Source of the DNA: Pelomonas sp937871895
GTDB taxonomy: Bacteria > Pseudomonadota > Gammaproteobacteria > Burkholderiales > Burkholderiaceae_C
Length of the DNA stretch: 64,000 bases
Direction: 5' to 3' (one strand)
NCBI RefSeq assembly: GCF_046348265.1
Contig: NZ_JAXMEO010000007.1
Below, in pieces: positions 46,086 through 54,616 of this stretch (its first letter is position 1; the number at the start of each line of letters is the position of its first letter). The position numbers and the translations under genes were made by a program. The notes beneath the pieces are model-generated. The model was not told the DNA's origin. It made no database searches and saw only the letters and a program-made list of their open reading frames with translations.

Positions 46086-46490
46086 ATGGCAAAAGCACCT
46101 AACAACTCGGCGGCCCAGCGCGTTCGCAAGAAGGTTCGCAAGAACGTGGCGGACGGCATTGCGCACGTCCACGCCTCGTTCAACAACACCATCATCACCA
46201 TCACTGACCGTCAAGGCGGCGCCCTGTCTTGGGCTTCGTCGGGTGGTCAGGGCTTCAAGGGCTCGCGCAAGTCGACGCCTTTCGCAGCCCAGGTGGCTGC
46301 CGAAGTGGCAGGCCGTGCCGCGCAAGAACAGGGCATCAAGAACCTGGACGTCAAGATCAAGGGCCCCGGCCCGGGTCGTGAGTCGTCGGTTCGCGCACTG
46401 GCTGCGCTTGGCATCCGCATCACCTCGATCTCCGACGTGACGCCCGTGCCGCACAACGGCTGCCGTCCTCAGAAGCGTCGTCGCATCTGA
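46086..46490 (+). CDS. rpsK: 30S ribosomal protein S11
   Basis: A 134-residue platform protein near the Shine-Dalgarno helix. Typical parts: RKNVADGIAHVHASFNNTIITITDRQGGALSWASSGGQGFKGSRKSTPFAAQ and ITSISDVTPVPHNGCRPQKRRRI. A 209-bp structured gap separates it from rpsD. Confidence 0.98.
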   Translation: MAKAPNNSAAQRVRKKVRKNVADGIAHVHASFNNTIITITDRQGGALSWASSGGQGFKGSRKSTPFAAQVAAEVAGRAAQEQGIKNLDVKIKGPGPGRESSVRALAALGIRITSISDVTPVPHNGCRPQKRRRI

Positions 46491-46504
46491 TCGGAGTCAG
46501 ATTC

Positions 46505-46598
46505 GGGAAGCAGTGCGATAATTTCACGCTTCCCATGACGCCGGCGGGCACGCAAGTGCTTCGCCGGCTTCCACGTTGAAGAGGCCCCCTCTTCACGT
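46505..46598 (+). promoter_or_regulatory. three consecutive hairpins between rpsK and rpsD
   Basis: Three stems follow one another: GGGAAGC/GCTTCCC (46505-46534, with an inner GTG/CAC); GCCGGCG/CGCCGGC (46540-46568); and ACGT-T-GAAGAGG/CCTCTTC-ACGT with a CCC loop (46573-46598). None is followed by a U-run. S4 is the usual repressor of the alpha operon, so this array before its own gene is a candidate S4-responsive leader or processing site. The remaining 100 bp to rpsD show nothing clear. Confidence 0.6.
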
Positions 46599-46699
46599 TT
46601 AAGCCCACCGTCCAAGCTCACAACAACACCGGCTGGACTCGCGTTTGATTTGGGCCTCACGCCCGTCGAACGTCAGATTGACTATCAAGGACACGCAAA

Positions 46700-47323
46700 G
46701 TGGCACGTTACCTCGGCCCCAAGGCCAAACTTTCCCGCCGTGAAGGCACTGACCTCTACCTGAAGAGCGCCCGCCGCGCCATCAGCGACAAGGCCAAGTT
46801 CGACTCCAAGCCTGGCCAACACGGCCGCACCTCGGGTCAGCGCACCAGCGACTTCGGCCTGCAACTGCGCGAGAAGCAGAAGGTCAAGCGCATGTATGGC
46901 GTGCTGGAGCGTCAGTTCCGCCGCTACTTCGCTGAAGCCGAGCGCCGCAAGGGCTCGACCGGCGTGAACCTGCTGCAACTGCTGGAATCGCGCCTCGACA
47001 ACGTCGTGTACCGCATGGGCTTTGGCTCGACCCGCGCCGAAGCGCGTCAGCTGGTCTCGCACAAGGGCATCACCGTCAACGGTGAAGTCGTGAACATCGC
47101 GTCCTACTCCGTGAAGGCCGGCGACACCGTCGCCGTCCGCGAGAAGGCTAAGAAGCAGCTGCGCGTCACGGACGCCTTCAAGCTGGCCGAGTCCATCGGC
47201 CTGCCGGCTTGGGTGCAGGTGGACGGCAGCAAGCTCGAAGGCGTGTTCAAGAAGTCGCCTGACCGCGACGAGTTCGGCGCCGAGATCAACGAATCGCTGA
47301 TCGTCGAGTTGTACTCGCGTTGA
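46700..47323 (+). CDS. rpsD: 30S ribosomal protein S4
   Basis: A 207-residue primary 16S rRNA binder. It begins MARYLGPKAKLSRREGTDLYL and includes KPGQHGRTSGQRTSDFGLQLREKQKVKRMYGVLERQFRRYF and the S4 RNA-binding domain LLESRLDNVVYRMGFGSTRAEARQLVSHKGITVNG. The zinc-free type. The start is GTG at 46700 with AAGGA upstream. Confidence 0.98.
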   Translation: MARYLGPKAKLSRREGTDLYLKSARRAISDKAKFDSKPGQHGRTSGQRTSDFGLQLREKQKVKRMYGVLERQFRRYFAEAERRKGSTGVNLLQLLESRLDNVVYRMGFGSTRAEARQLVSHKGITVNGEVVNIASYSVKAGDTVAVREKAKKQLRVTDAFKLAESIGLPAWVQVDGSKLEGVFKKSPDRDEFGAEINESLIVELYSR

Positions 47324-47332
47324 TGTTTCCTG

Positions 47333-47362
47333 TGCGCCGATTCGGCCTGTCTGGGGCCGGGT
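47333..47362 (+). terminator. hairpin between rpsD and rpoA
   Basis: GCGCCGA-TTCGGCC pairs approximately with GGCCGGG-TCGGCG, followed by a short TTTCCTC. It may attenuate transcription into rpoA or protect the upstream mRNA. Coordinates are approximate. Confidence 0.4.
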
Positions 47363-47456
47363 CGGCGTTTCCTCGTCCGGGTGCCGGTTGTCTCGGTCCC
47401 GGTTGGTCCTCAGCCTTATCGGTGTAACGAACCGAGGGTATTGATAGAAAGACCTC

Positions 47457-48446
47457 ATGCAAACCAATCTGCTCAAACCCAAGTCCATCAACGTGGAGCC
47501 CCTGGGCGGTCATCGCGCCAAGGTCACGCTGGAGCCGTTCGAACGCGGCTACGGTCACACCCTGGGCAACGCCCTGCGCCGTGTGCTGCTCTCGTCGATG
47601 GTGGGTTATGCGCCGACGGAAGTCACCATCGCCGGCGTGCTGCACGAGTACTCGGCCATCGACGGCGTGCAAGAGGACGTGGTTCACATCATGCTGAACC
47701 TCAAGGGCGTGGTCTTCCGCCTGCACAACCGCGAGGAAGTCACCCTCGTGCTGCGCAAGGAAGGCGAAGGCCCCGTCACTGCCGCTGACATCCAGACGCC
47801 TCACGACGTCGAGATCATCAACCCCGAGCACGTCATCGCCCACCTGTCGCAAGGCGGCAAGCTGGACATGCAGATCAAGGTCGAGAAGGGCCGTGGCTAT
47901 GTGCCCGGCACGATGCGCCGCTTTGGCGACGAGCCGACCAAGAGCATCGGCCGCATCGTCCTCGATGCCTCGTTCAGCCCCGTGCGCCGCGTCAGCTACG
48001 CCGTCGAGAACGCTCGCGTCGAGCAACGTACCGACCTCGACAAGCTGGTGATGGAGATCGAAACCAACGGCGCCATTTCGCCCGAGGAAGCCATCCGCGC
48101 TTCGGCCAAGATCCTCGTCGAGCAACTGGCCGTGTTTGCCCAGCTGCAAGGCACGGACCTGGTGGACGCCTTCGACCAGCCCGCCCAGCGCGCTGGCAGC
48201 TTCGACCCGATCCTGCTGCGCCCCGTGGACGAGCTCGAACTCACCGTGCGTTCGGCCAACTGCCTCAAGGCCGAGAACATCTACTACATCGGCGACCTGA
48301 TCCAGCGCACCGAGACCGAGCTGCTCAAGACCCCGAACCTGGGTCGCAAGTCGCTCAACGAGATCAAGGAAGTGCTTGCTTCCCGTGGCCTCACCCTCGG
48401 CGCCCGTCTGGAGAACTGGCCTCCTCAAGGCCTCGACAAGCGCTGA
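47457..48446 (+). CDS. rpoA: DNA-directed RNA polymerase alpha subunit
   Basis: A 329-residue subunit (same as E. coli) that starts polymerase assembly. The N-terminal dimerisation domain has LEPFERGYGHTLGNALRRVLLSSMVGYAPTEVTI; the C-terminal DNA/activator-binding domain has LRPVDELELTVRSANCLKAENIYYIGDLIQRTE and TPNLGRKSLNEIKEVLASRGL. Followed 106 bp on by rplQ. Confidence 0.99.
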   Translation: MQTNLLKPKSINVEPLGGHRAKVTLEPFERGYGHTLGNALRRVLLSSMVGYAPTEVTIAGVLHEYSAIDGVQEDVVHIMLNLKGVVFRLHNREEVTLVLRKEGEGPVTAADIQTPHDVEIINPEHVIAHLSQGGKLDMQIKVEKGRGYVPGTMRRFGDEPTKSIGRIVLDASFSPVRRVSYAVENARVEQRTDLDKLVMEIETNGAISPEEAIRASAKILVEQLAVFAQLQGTDLVDAFDQPAQRAGSFDPILLRPVDELELTVRSANCLKAENIYYIGDLIQRTETELLKTPNLGRKSLNEIKEVLASRGLTLGARLENWPPQGLDKR

Positions 48447-48552
48447 TCGATTGAAAAAGGAATGGGTGGCGCGTTGACAAACGCCACCCGGTGCACCCGG
48501 CAGTACCTGATACGGCTGCTGGCATTACAGAGACTAGGAAAGGACAAGCACC

Positions 48553-48951
48553 ATGCGTCACCGTAACGGCCTCCGCAAGCTGAACCGCACCAGCGAGCAT
48601 CGCAAGGCGATGTTCCGCAACATGGCGGTCTCGCTGCTGCAACACGAAGCCATCAAGACCACCCTGCCCAAGGCCAAGGAACTGCGTCGCATCGTCGAGC
48701 CGCTGATCACCCTGGCCAAGGAAGCCACCGTCGCCAATCGCCGTCTGGCCTTTGACCGCCTGCGCGACCGCGACATCGTGACCAAGCTCTTCAACGAGCT
48801 GGGCCCGCGCTACAACACCCGTCCGGGCGGCTACACCCGTATTCTCAAGATGGGTTTCCGCGTCGGCGACAACGCGCCCATGGCCTTTGTTGAACTGGTG
48901 GACCGCCCTGAGGGCGGCGAGGCCGCTCCGGCGGATGCTACGGCTGAATAA
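48553..48951 (+). CDS. rplQ: 50S ribosomal protein L17
   Basis: A 132-residue protein near the tunnel exit: MRHRNGLRKLNRTSEHRKAMFRNMAVSLLQHEAIKTTLPKAKELRRIVEPLITLAK and GGYTRILKMGFRVGDNAPMAFVELVDR. Last gene of the alpha operon, closed by an intrinsic terminator 20 bp downstream. Confidence 0.98.
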   Translation: MRHRNGLRKLNRTSEHRKAMFRNMAVSLLQHEAIKTTLPKAKELRRIVEPLITLAKEATVANRRLAFDRLRDRDIVTKLFNELGPRYNTRPGGYTRILKMGFRVGDNAPMAFVELVDRPEGGEAAPADATAE

Positions 48952-48971
48952 GCATCGCCAGCGCACCAGCC

Positions 48972-48996
48972 AAGCCCGCCACGTGCGGGCTTTTTT
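48972..48996 (+). terminator. intrinsic terminator of the alpha operon
   Basis: AAGCCCGC pairs with GCGGGCTT around a CACGT loop, followed by six T. It ends the 35-kb transcription/translation cluster, before the sugar-utilisation block. The following 210 bp to chvE hold no clear promoter. Confidence 0.9.
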
Positions 48997-49206
48997 GCGC
49001 CTGCCAAATTTGCATGCGGTGCTTGCTTGCCTCGGCGGCCACCTGTGTGCAGGCGAATAGCAGCGGTGAGAGATTTCATAGCGGGGTGTGAGACCCAGGC
49101 GGCCAATAATCGTGGTCCCTTTGGCGGCAGCGCCTTGGGCGCGACCCGTCGGTTCTGCTGCGTGGACGGCGAACGGCGCCCCACCCCCTTCTTCTTGGAG
49201 CTTGCT

Positions 49207-50265
49207 TTGAAATTCTTGAAGTCTTGTGCGCTCGCCCTTGGCTTGACTGCATTCGCGATCACGGCCCACGCTCAAGGAAAAGGCACCATCGGTATCGCGA
49301 TGCCGACCAAGTCTTCGGCGCGCTGGATCAGCGATGGTGCCAACATGGTCAAGGAGCTGCAGTCGCGCGGCTACAAGACCGACCTGCAGTACGCCGAGGA
49401 CGAGATCCCCAACCAGCTGGCGCAGATTGAGAACCTGATCACCAAGGGCGTGAAGGTGCTGGTGATTGCGGCCATTGATGGCACGACGCTCAGCAAGGTG
49501 CTGCAGAACGCCGCCAACCAGGGCATCAAGGTCATCGCCTACGACCGCCTCATCAAGGGCACCAAGAACGTCGACTACTACGCCACCTTCGACAACTTCC
49601 AGGTGGGCGTGCTGCAGGCCGGCTCCATCGTCGACAAGCTGGGGCTCAAGCAAGGCAAAGGGCCGTTCAACATCGAGCTCTTCGGCGGCTCGCCGGATGA
49701 CAACAACGCCTATTTCTTCTACGACGGCGCGATGAGCGTGCTCAAGCCCTATATGGACAGCGGCAAGCTCGTCGTGCGCAGCAAGCAGTTGGGCATGAAC
49801 AAGGTGGGCACGCTGCGCTGGGATGGCGCCACCGCCCAGGCCCGCATGGACAACCTGCTCTCAGCCTTCTACGGCACTGAGAAGGTCCACGCCGTGCTGT
49901 CGCCGTATGACGGCATCTCCATCGGCATCCTGTCCTCGCTCAAGGGCGTGGGCTACTGCACGGCCAAGCAGCCGTGCCCGGCCGTGTCGGGCCAAGACGC
50001 CGAGATCCCGTCGGTGAAGTCCATCCTCAAGGGCGAGCAGCACTCGACGATCTACAAGGACACGCGCGAGCTGGCCAAGGTGACGGCCTCGATGGTGGAT
50101 GCGCTGGTGGCGGGCAAGGCGCCCGAGGTCAACGACACCAAGACCTACAACAATGGCGTGAAGGTCGTGCCGGCCTACCTGCTCAAGCCCGTCACCGTCG
50201 ATGCGAGCAATTGGAAGGCCCTGCTGGTCGACTCCGGCTACTACAAGGAATCCCAGTTGCGCTGA
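49207..50265 (+). CDS. chvE: ChvE-type periplasmic multiple-sugar-binding protein
   Basis: A 352-residue solute-binding protein with the signal peptide MKFLKSCALALGLTAFAITA, predicted cut after AHA. The mature part is a periplasmic-binding fold for monosaccharides (IGIAMPTKSSARWISDG, VIAAIDGTTLSKVL, VIAYDRLIKGTKNVDYYATFDNFQVG). ChvE of Agrobacterium binds galactose, glucose, arabinose, xylose and related acid sugars. The start is TTG at 49207 with TTGGAG 8 bp upstream; earlier codons lack a signal peptide. Its likely partners are the GguA/GguB-type ATPase and permease at 53.4-56.2 kb, which are on the opposite strand, an unusual split. Confidence 0.9.
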   Translation: MKFLKSCALALGLTAFAITAHAQGKGTIGIAMPTKSSARWISDGANMVKELQSRGYKTDLQYAEDEIPNQLAQIENLITKGVKVLVIAAIDGTTLSKVLQNAANQGIKVIAYDRLIKGTKNVDYYATFDNFQVGVLQAGSIVDKLGLKQGKGPFNIELFGGSPDDNNAYFFYDGAMSVLKPYMDSGKLVVRSKQLGMNKVGTLRWDGATAQARMDNLLSAFYGTEKVHAVLSPYDGISIGILSSLKGVGYCTAKQPCPAVSGQDAEIPSVKSILKGEQHSTIYKDTRELAKVTASMVDALVAGKAPEVNDTKTYNNGVKVVPAYLLKPVTVDASNWKALLVDSGYYKESQLR

Positions 50266-50273
50266 GCCCGTGC

Positions 50274-50297
50274 GGCAGCGCCGGGTGCGGCGCTGCC
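50274..50297. terminator. hairpin between convergent chvE and gntR
   Basis: GGCAGCGCC-GGGTGC-GGCGCTGCC is a perfect 9-bp stem in the 46-bp gap. No U-run follows on either strand, so its efficiency as an intrinsic terminator is doubtful, but the location fits a shared end for both transcripts. Confidence 0.6.
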
Positions 50298-50311
50298 AGG
50301 GCCGTGCTGGC

Positions 50312-51145
50312 TCAGCCCGGGCTGCGCGCCACCACGCGGCTGCGCGGCGCCGGTGCGGCGGCGGGCGTATCGACCTCGGCGCCCAGCTCGCCAGACATGT
50401 CCAGGTGCAGGGCCTGTGCGAGGTCGGCGGTGGTCATGTCCAGCAGCACCAGCACCGCCTGGCGGGCGGCGAGCGCATCGCGGTGCTCCAGGGCCGTGAG
50501 CACGGCCTTGTGCCGGGGCAGCGAGAGCACATGCGTGTTGGGCGCTTGGTTCGAGACCTGGATGGACTCCCGCAGCGCCAGCGACAGCATGCTGCCGATG
50601 TGGGCCAACAGCGGGTTGTGCGTGGCCTCGGCGATGCGGCGGTGGAAGTCCACGTCGGGCTCCAGCCCATCGGCCGGCGAATCGGTCGCGGCCTCCATGC
50701 GCTCGTAGGCATCGCGGATGCCATTCAGCTCGTCCTGTGTGGCGGCCAGCGCTGCCAGCGCGGCCGTGCCGGGTTCAATCACGCGGCGCACATCGAGCAG
50801 GTTGCGCAGGAACTCGGCCTGCGGCTGGCTGGCCACCAGCCAGGCCAGCACGTCGGGGTCCAGCAGATGCCATTGGCTGGCGGGGCGCACCACCACGCCC
50901 GTGCGCTGGCGCGACACGACGAGGCCCTTGGCGGACAGCACGCGAATGGCTTCGCGCAGGGCCGAGCGGCTGACCCCGAATCGATCGAGCAGGACGGCTT
51001 CGGGCGGCAGCGTCGTGCCAGACGGGAACTCCCCCGAGACGATGCCCACACCCAGCTCGCCCACGATGCTGTCGTGCCGGCTCTTGCGTGACACCGGGAC
51101 CTCGGCAGGCGGGTGGGCGGCGTCGTTCAAGGGCGGGAGGGTCAT
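50312..51145 (-). CDS. GntR-family (FadR subfamily) transcriptional regulator
   Basis: A 277-residue protein. A winged helix-turn-helix lies at about residues 25-90 (IVSGEFPSGTTLPPEAVLLDRFGVSRSALREAIRVL) and an all-helical FCD ligand domain at about 110-245, with D/H residues (DVDFHRRIAEATHNPLLAHIG, LPRHKAVLTALEHRD) of the metal/acid-binding pocket. FCD regulators often sense sugar acids. ATG 51145 is preferred to an upstream frame extension of low-complexity Arg/Pro. It is the last gene of the udh-gguAB-galT-galK operon, 98 bp after galK, and probably autoregulates through the palindrome at 56983-56999. Confidence 0.88.
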   Translation of the reverse strand: MTLPPLNDAAHPPAEVPVSRKSRHDSIVGELGVGIVSGEFPSGTTLPPEAVLLDRFGVSRSALREAIRVLSAKGLVVSRQRTGVVVRPASQWHLLDPDVLAWLVASQPQAEFLRNLLDVRRVIEPGTAALAALAATQDELNGIRDAYERMEAATDSPADGLEPDVDFHRRIAEATHNPLLAHIGSMLSLALRESIQVSNQAPNTHVLSLPRHKAVLTALEHRDALAARQAVLVLLDMTTADLAQALHLDMSGELGAEVDTPAAAPAPRSRVVARSPG

Positions 51146-51243
51146 CGCAATGGGATCGGGCGGGCTGGTCGGCTCGCCAGCGAACGGGGAATTGTCGCGC
51201 GCGAGATGCGCGTCGGCCTCAGGGGCACTCCTCACCGTCACGC

Positions 51244-52392
51244 TCAGGCAAGCCCAGCGCCAGCCGTGGGCTGGCAGCGGTGCAGGACGGCAAGTTCGCC
51301 ATTCGGGGCGCGGTAGCCCGCGTTCAGGGCGGCCTGCAGGGCGGGCACGCGGGCGTGCGGCAGCAGGGCCACGACGCAGCCACCGAAGCCGCCGCCGGTC
51401 ATGCGGGCACCACCTTCGGGGCCGATGGCGTCGTTGCACAGCGTGACGAGGGCGTCCATCTCGGGCCGGCTGATCTCGAAGTCGTCGCGTTGCGAGGCAT
51501 GCGCCTCGCGCAGCAGGCGGCCGATGGCAACGAGGTCGCCCGAGGCCAGCAGCGTGGCCAGCTGGACGGCGCGGGCGCTGTCGCTCACCACGTGGCGGGC
51601 GCGTCGCAGCAGGGTGCCGTCCAGCCGCGTGAGGTCAGCCATCTGGGCCTCGCGCAGGGACGGCAGGCCTAGCGCGCGGGTGGCTTCCTCGCATTCGCGC
51701 CGGCGGTCGTTGTAGGCGCTTTCGACCAGGCCGCGCTGGATGCGCGATTCGATCACCACCACGGCCAGCTCGACGGGCATCTTGTAGGCCTGCACCGCCA
51801 AGCTGCGGGTGTCCAGCAGCAGGGCGCTGCCGGCCTCGCCGAGGGCCGAGCACAGCTGGTCCATGATGCCGCAGCGGCAGCCGGCAAACTCGTGTTCGGC
51901 CTGCTGCCCGATGCGGGCGAGGTCGTGGCCGCTGAGGGGCAGCGCGTGGCTGCGGCGCACGCCCTCGGCCAGCGCCACTTCGAGCGAGGCCGAGGAGCTC
52001 AGGCCCGCGCCCTGCGGCACGTTGCCGGTGATGGCAATGTCCATGCCACGCAGCGCATGGCCGCGCGACTGGATGGCATGCAGCACACCGCGCACGTAGT
52101 TGGCCCAGTGCGGCTGGGGCAGCGGCTGCAGCGGCGTGTCCAGGGAGAAGCCGTCGTCCGGCAGGCCCAGGTCCAGGGCGCGCACGCGCACCGTGCGGTC
52201 GGCGCGCAGGCGCAGGGCCACCCAGGTCCAGCGGTCGATGGCCACCGGCAGGCAAAAGCCGTCGTTGTAGTCGGTGTGCTCGCCGACGAGGTTGACGCGG
52301 CCTGGGGCGCGCACGAGGGTGTCGGGGGCGTGCCCGGCCCAGGCCTCAAAGGCGCTGCGCAGGGCTTCAAGCGGTGGGGACGAAGCGTTCAT
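51244..52392 (-). CDS. galK: galactokinase
   Basis: A 382-residue GHMP kinase that makes galactose-1-phosphate from galactose and ATP, the first Leloir step. The three motifs are present: APGRVNLVGEHTDYNDG near 29-45, GNVPQGAGLSSSASLEVAL near 123-142 and RMTGGGFGGCVVALL near 333. Length equals E. coli (382). The start overlaps the galT stop by 4 bp (ATGA), so the two enzymes are translationally coupled. Confidence 0.96.
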   Translation of the reverse strand: MNASSPPLEALRSAFEAWAGHAPDTLVRAPGRVNLVGEHTDYNDGFCLPVAIDRWTWVALRLRADRTVRVRALDLGLPDDGFSLDTPLQPLPQPHWANYVRGVLHAIQSRGHALRGMDIAITGNVPQGAGLSSSASLEVALAEGVRRSHALPLSGHDLARIGQQAEHEFAGCRCGIMDQLCSALGEAGSALLLDTRSLAVQAYKMPVELAVVVIESRIQRGLVESAYNDRRRECEEATRALGLPSLREAQMADLTRLDGTLLRRARHVVSDSARAVQLATLLASGDLVAIGRLLREAHASQRDDFEISRPEMDALVTLCNDAIGPEGGARMTGGGFGGCVVALLPHARVPALQAALNAGYRAPNGELAVLHRCQPTAGAGLA

Positions 52393-53429
52393 CGCTGGCG
52401 GTAGTGGATGGACGGCGTGGCGCGCAGTTGGGCAGCGGCTTGCTCGGGCGTGAGGTCGCGTTGGGCCTCGCCCAGCATCTCGAAACCCACCATGAACTTG
52501 CGCACCGTGGCCGAGCGCAGCAGCGGTGGGTAGAAGTGCGCGTGCAAGAGCCAGGGCTGGGTGTCGGCAGCGTCGGACGGCGCACCGTGCCAGCCCATGG
52601 AGTACGGGAACGAGCAGTTGAAGAGGTTGTCGTAGCGCGTGGTCAGGGCCTTGAGCAGGCTGGCCAGGGCAGACTGGCGCGCTGCGTCGAGGTCGGTCAT
52701 GCGGGCCGCATGCGTGCGTGGCAGCACCAGGGTCTCAAAGGGCCAGGCGGCCCAGAACGGCACGACGGCGAGCCAGTGCTCGTTGAGTTCGACGATGCGC
52801 TCGCCGGACTGCACCTCCAGCTGGGCGTAGTCGAGCAGCAGGTTGCGCCCGAGGCGAGACAGATAGGCGGACTGGGCGCGGTCCTCGCGCTCGACCTCGT
52901 CGGGCAGGAAGTCGGTGGCCCAGACCTGGCCGTGCGGGTGCGGGCTGGAGCAGCCCATCATGGCGCCCTTGTTTTCGAAGAGCTGCACCGAGCGCCAGCG
53001 CTGGCCCAGTTCAGCCTGCAGCGCCACCCAGGCCTGCACGACGCCTTCCAGCGCGCTTTGCGAGAGCTCGGGCAGGGTCAGCGAATGGTCTTCGGAAAAG
53101 CACAGCACGCGCGCCTCGCCGCGCGCCGGCGTGATGGCGAACAGGCCCCCCTCATTGGCGGGCGCGGGCGTGTCTGGCTGCAGAGCCGGGAAGTCGTTCG
53201 GGAAGACGTAGGTGCCGGTGTAGGACGGGTTGGCCACGCCGCCCGCGCGGGCATTGCCGGGGCAGAGGTAGCAGCCTGGGTCGTGGGTGAGTCGCTCGCC
53301 CAGGTCTGGCGCCTCTTGTGCGCCCTGCCAGGGCCGCAGATTGCGCTGCGGCGAGACCAGGACGCTGCGCCCGGTCAGCGGGTTGTGCCGGCGGTGTGGG
53401 TGCAGCGTGGGGACGAAGCCTGGCCTCAT
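52389..53429 (-). CDS. galT: galactose-1-phosphate uridylyltransferase
   Basis: A 346-residue enzyme that exchanges UMP between UDP-glucose and galactose-1-phosphate. The active site SSPHPHGQVW puts the nucleophilic histidine at H166, the same number as E. coli. C53 and C56 (CYLCPGN) would bind zinc, with HPHRRHNPLTG at the N-terminus. Length matches E. coli (348). Start ATG 53429 overlaps the stop of the permease gene by 4 bp; the longer open frame upstream is antisense to nothing conserved. UDP-galactose epimerase (galE) is not in the window. Confidence 0.96.
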   Translation of the reverse strand: MRPGFVPTLHPHRRHNPLTGRSVLVSPQRNLRPWQGAQEAPDLGERLTHDPGCYLCPGNARAGGVANPSYTGTYVFPNDFPALQPDTPAPANEGGLFAITPARGEARVLCFSEDHSLTLPELSQSALEGVVQAWVALQAELGQRWRSVQLFENKGAMMGCSSPHPHGQVWATDFLPDEVEREDRAQSAYLSRLGRNLLLDYAQLEVQSGERIVELNEHWLAVVPFWAAWPFETLVLPRTHAARMTDLDAARQSALASLLKALTTRYDNLFNCSFPYSMGWHGAPSDAADTQPWLLHAHFYPPLLRSATVRKFMVGFEMLGEAQRDLTPEQAAAQLRATPSIHYRQR

Positions 53430-54604
53430 CCACGCCTCCGCTGCAGCACGTCGAAGCAGACGGCGGCCAGCAGCACCAGACCCTTGATGACCTGTTGTAC
53501 GTCGATGCCGATCCCGAGCAGCGACATGCCGTTGTTCATCACACCCATCACGAAGGCGCCGATCACGGCACCGCCCACGCGGCCGACGCCGCCCGAGGCC
53601 GAGGCGCCGCCGATGAAGCAGGCCGCGATCACGTCCAGCTCCATGCCAAGGCCCGCCTTGGGCGTGGCCGTATTGAGACGCGCGGCGAAGATCAAGCCCG
53701 CCAGCGCGGTCAGCACGCCCAGGTTGACAAAGCTGGCAAACACCAGACGCTCGGTCTGCACACCCGAGAGGCGCGCAGCCTTCTCGTTGCCGCCGAGGGC
53801 GTAGAGCCGCCGGCCGACCACCATGCGCTGGGTGACGAAGGCGTAGACGGCGGTCAGCACCGCCATCATCAAGAGCACCACGGGCAGGCCCTTGTAGCCG
53901 CCGAGCAGCCACACCAGGCCGAGGCCCAGGCCGCAGAACAACACCAGGCGGCCCAGCCACAGCGGCATCGGCTCGACCGTGATGCCATGCTCTCGCGCCG
54001 CCGCGCGGTCACGCCAGGCCAGGCCCACCGCGAGCAGCACCACCACGCCGGCGATCAGCATCGAGACCTGGCGCGGGTTGGCCTCAGAGTCGGGCCCCGG
54101 ATAGAAGCCGCTGGCCATCTGCTGGAAGCCTTCCGGGAAGGGGCCGAGCGACTGCCCGGACAGCAGCCACAGCGCCAGGCCCTTGAAGACCAGCATGCCG
54201 GCCAGCGTGACGATGAAGGAGGGGATGCGCAGCCAGGCGACGAAGGCACCCTGCATGGCACCAATCAGTCCGCCGGCCACGAGGCAGACGGCACTGGCCG
54301 AGACCCAGTCCCATTCGTGCTCGACCATCAGCACGGCACCGAGCGCGCCGACGAAGCCGGCCACCGAACCGACCGAGAGGTCGATATGCCCGACCACGAT
54401 CACCAGCAACATGCCCAGCGCCATGATGACGATGTAGCTGTTTTGCAGGATCAGGTTGGTCAGGTTGACGGGCTGCAGCAGCGTGCCGTCGGTCAGGTGC
54501 TGGAACAGGCCCATGATGACCAGCAGCGACATCAGCATGCCGTACTGGCGCAGCTGGCTGGACAGGTGGGCCCAGGCGGAGGAGGGGGTGGTGGTGGCGT
54601 TCAC
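53426..54604 (-). CDS. gguB: sugar ABC transporter permease, GguB-like
   Basis: A 392-residue inner-membrane protein with about ten helices and the BPD_transp_2 signature (VVGHIDLSVGSVAGFVGALGAV, GMQGAFVAWLRIPSFIVTLAGML-type region, GGNEKAARLSGVQTERLVF, ACFIGGASASGGVGRVGGAVIGAFVMGVMNNGMSLLGI). The start is GTG at 54604 after AGAAGAAG. It is larger than RbsC-type permeases, fitting GguB/XylH-like types. Lies 12 bp after the ATPase gene and overlaps galT by 4 bp. Confidence 0.9.
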   Translation of the reverse strand: MNATTTPSSAWAHLSSQLRQYGMLMSLLVIMGLFQHLTDGTLLQPVNLTNLILQNSYIVIMALGMLLVIVVGHIDLSVGSVAGFVGALGAVLMVEHEWDWVSASAVCLVAGGLIGAMQGAFVAWLRIPSFIVTLAGMLVFKGLALWLLSGQSLGPFPEGFQQMASGFYPGPDSEANPRQVSMLIAGVVVLLAVGLAWRDRAAAREHGITVEPMPLWLGRLVLFCGLGLGLVWLLGGYKGLPVVLLMMAVLTAVYAFVTQRMVVGRRLYALGGNEKAARLSGVQTERLVFASFVNLGVLTALAGLIFAARLNTATPKAGLGMELDVIAACFIGGASASGGVGRVGGAVIGAFVMGVMNNGMSLLGIGIDVQQVIKGLVLLAAVCFDVLQRRRG

Positions 54605-54616
54605 GACGTCTTCTTC

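Noticed and set aside
52389..53960. A 523-residue version of GalT with a long N-terminal extension
   Set aside because: The extra ~177 residues overlap the permease gene in another frame and lack similarity; the 346-residue protein from 53429 matches the family length and motif numbering.
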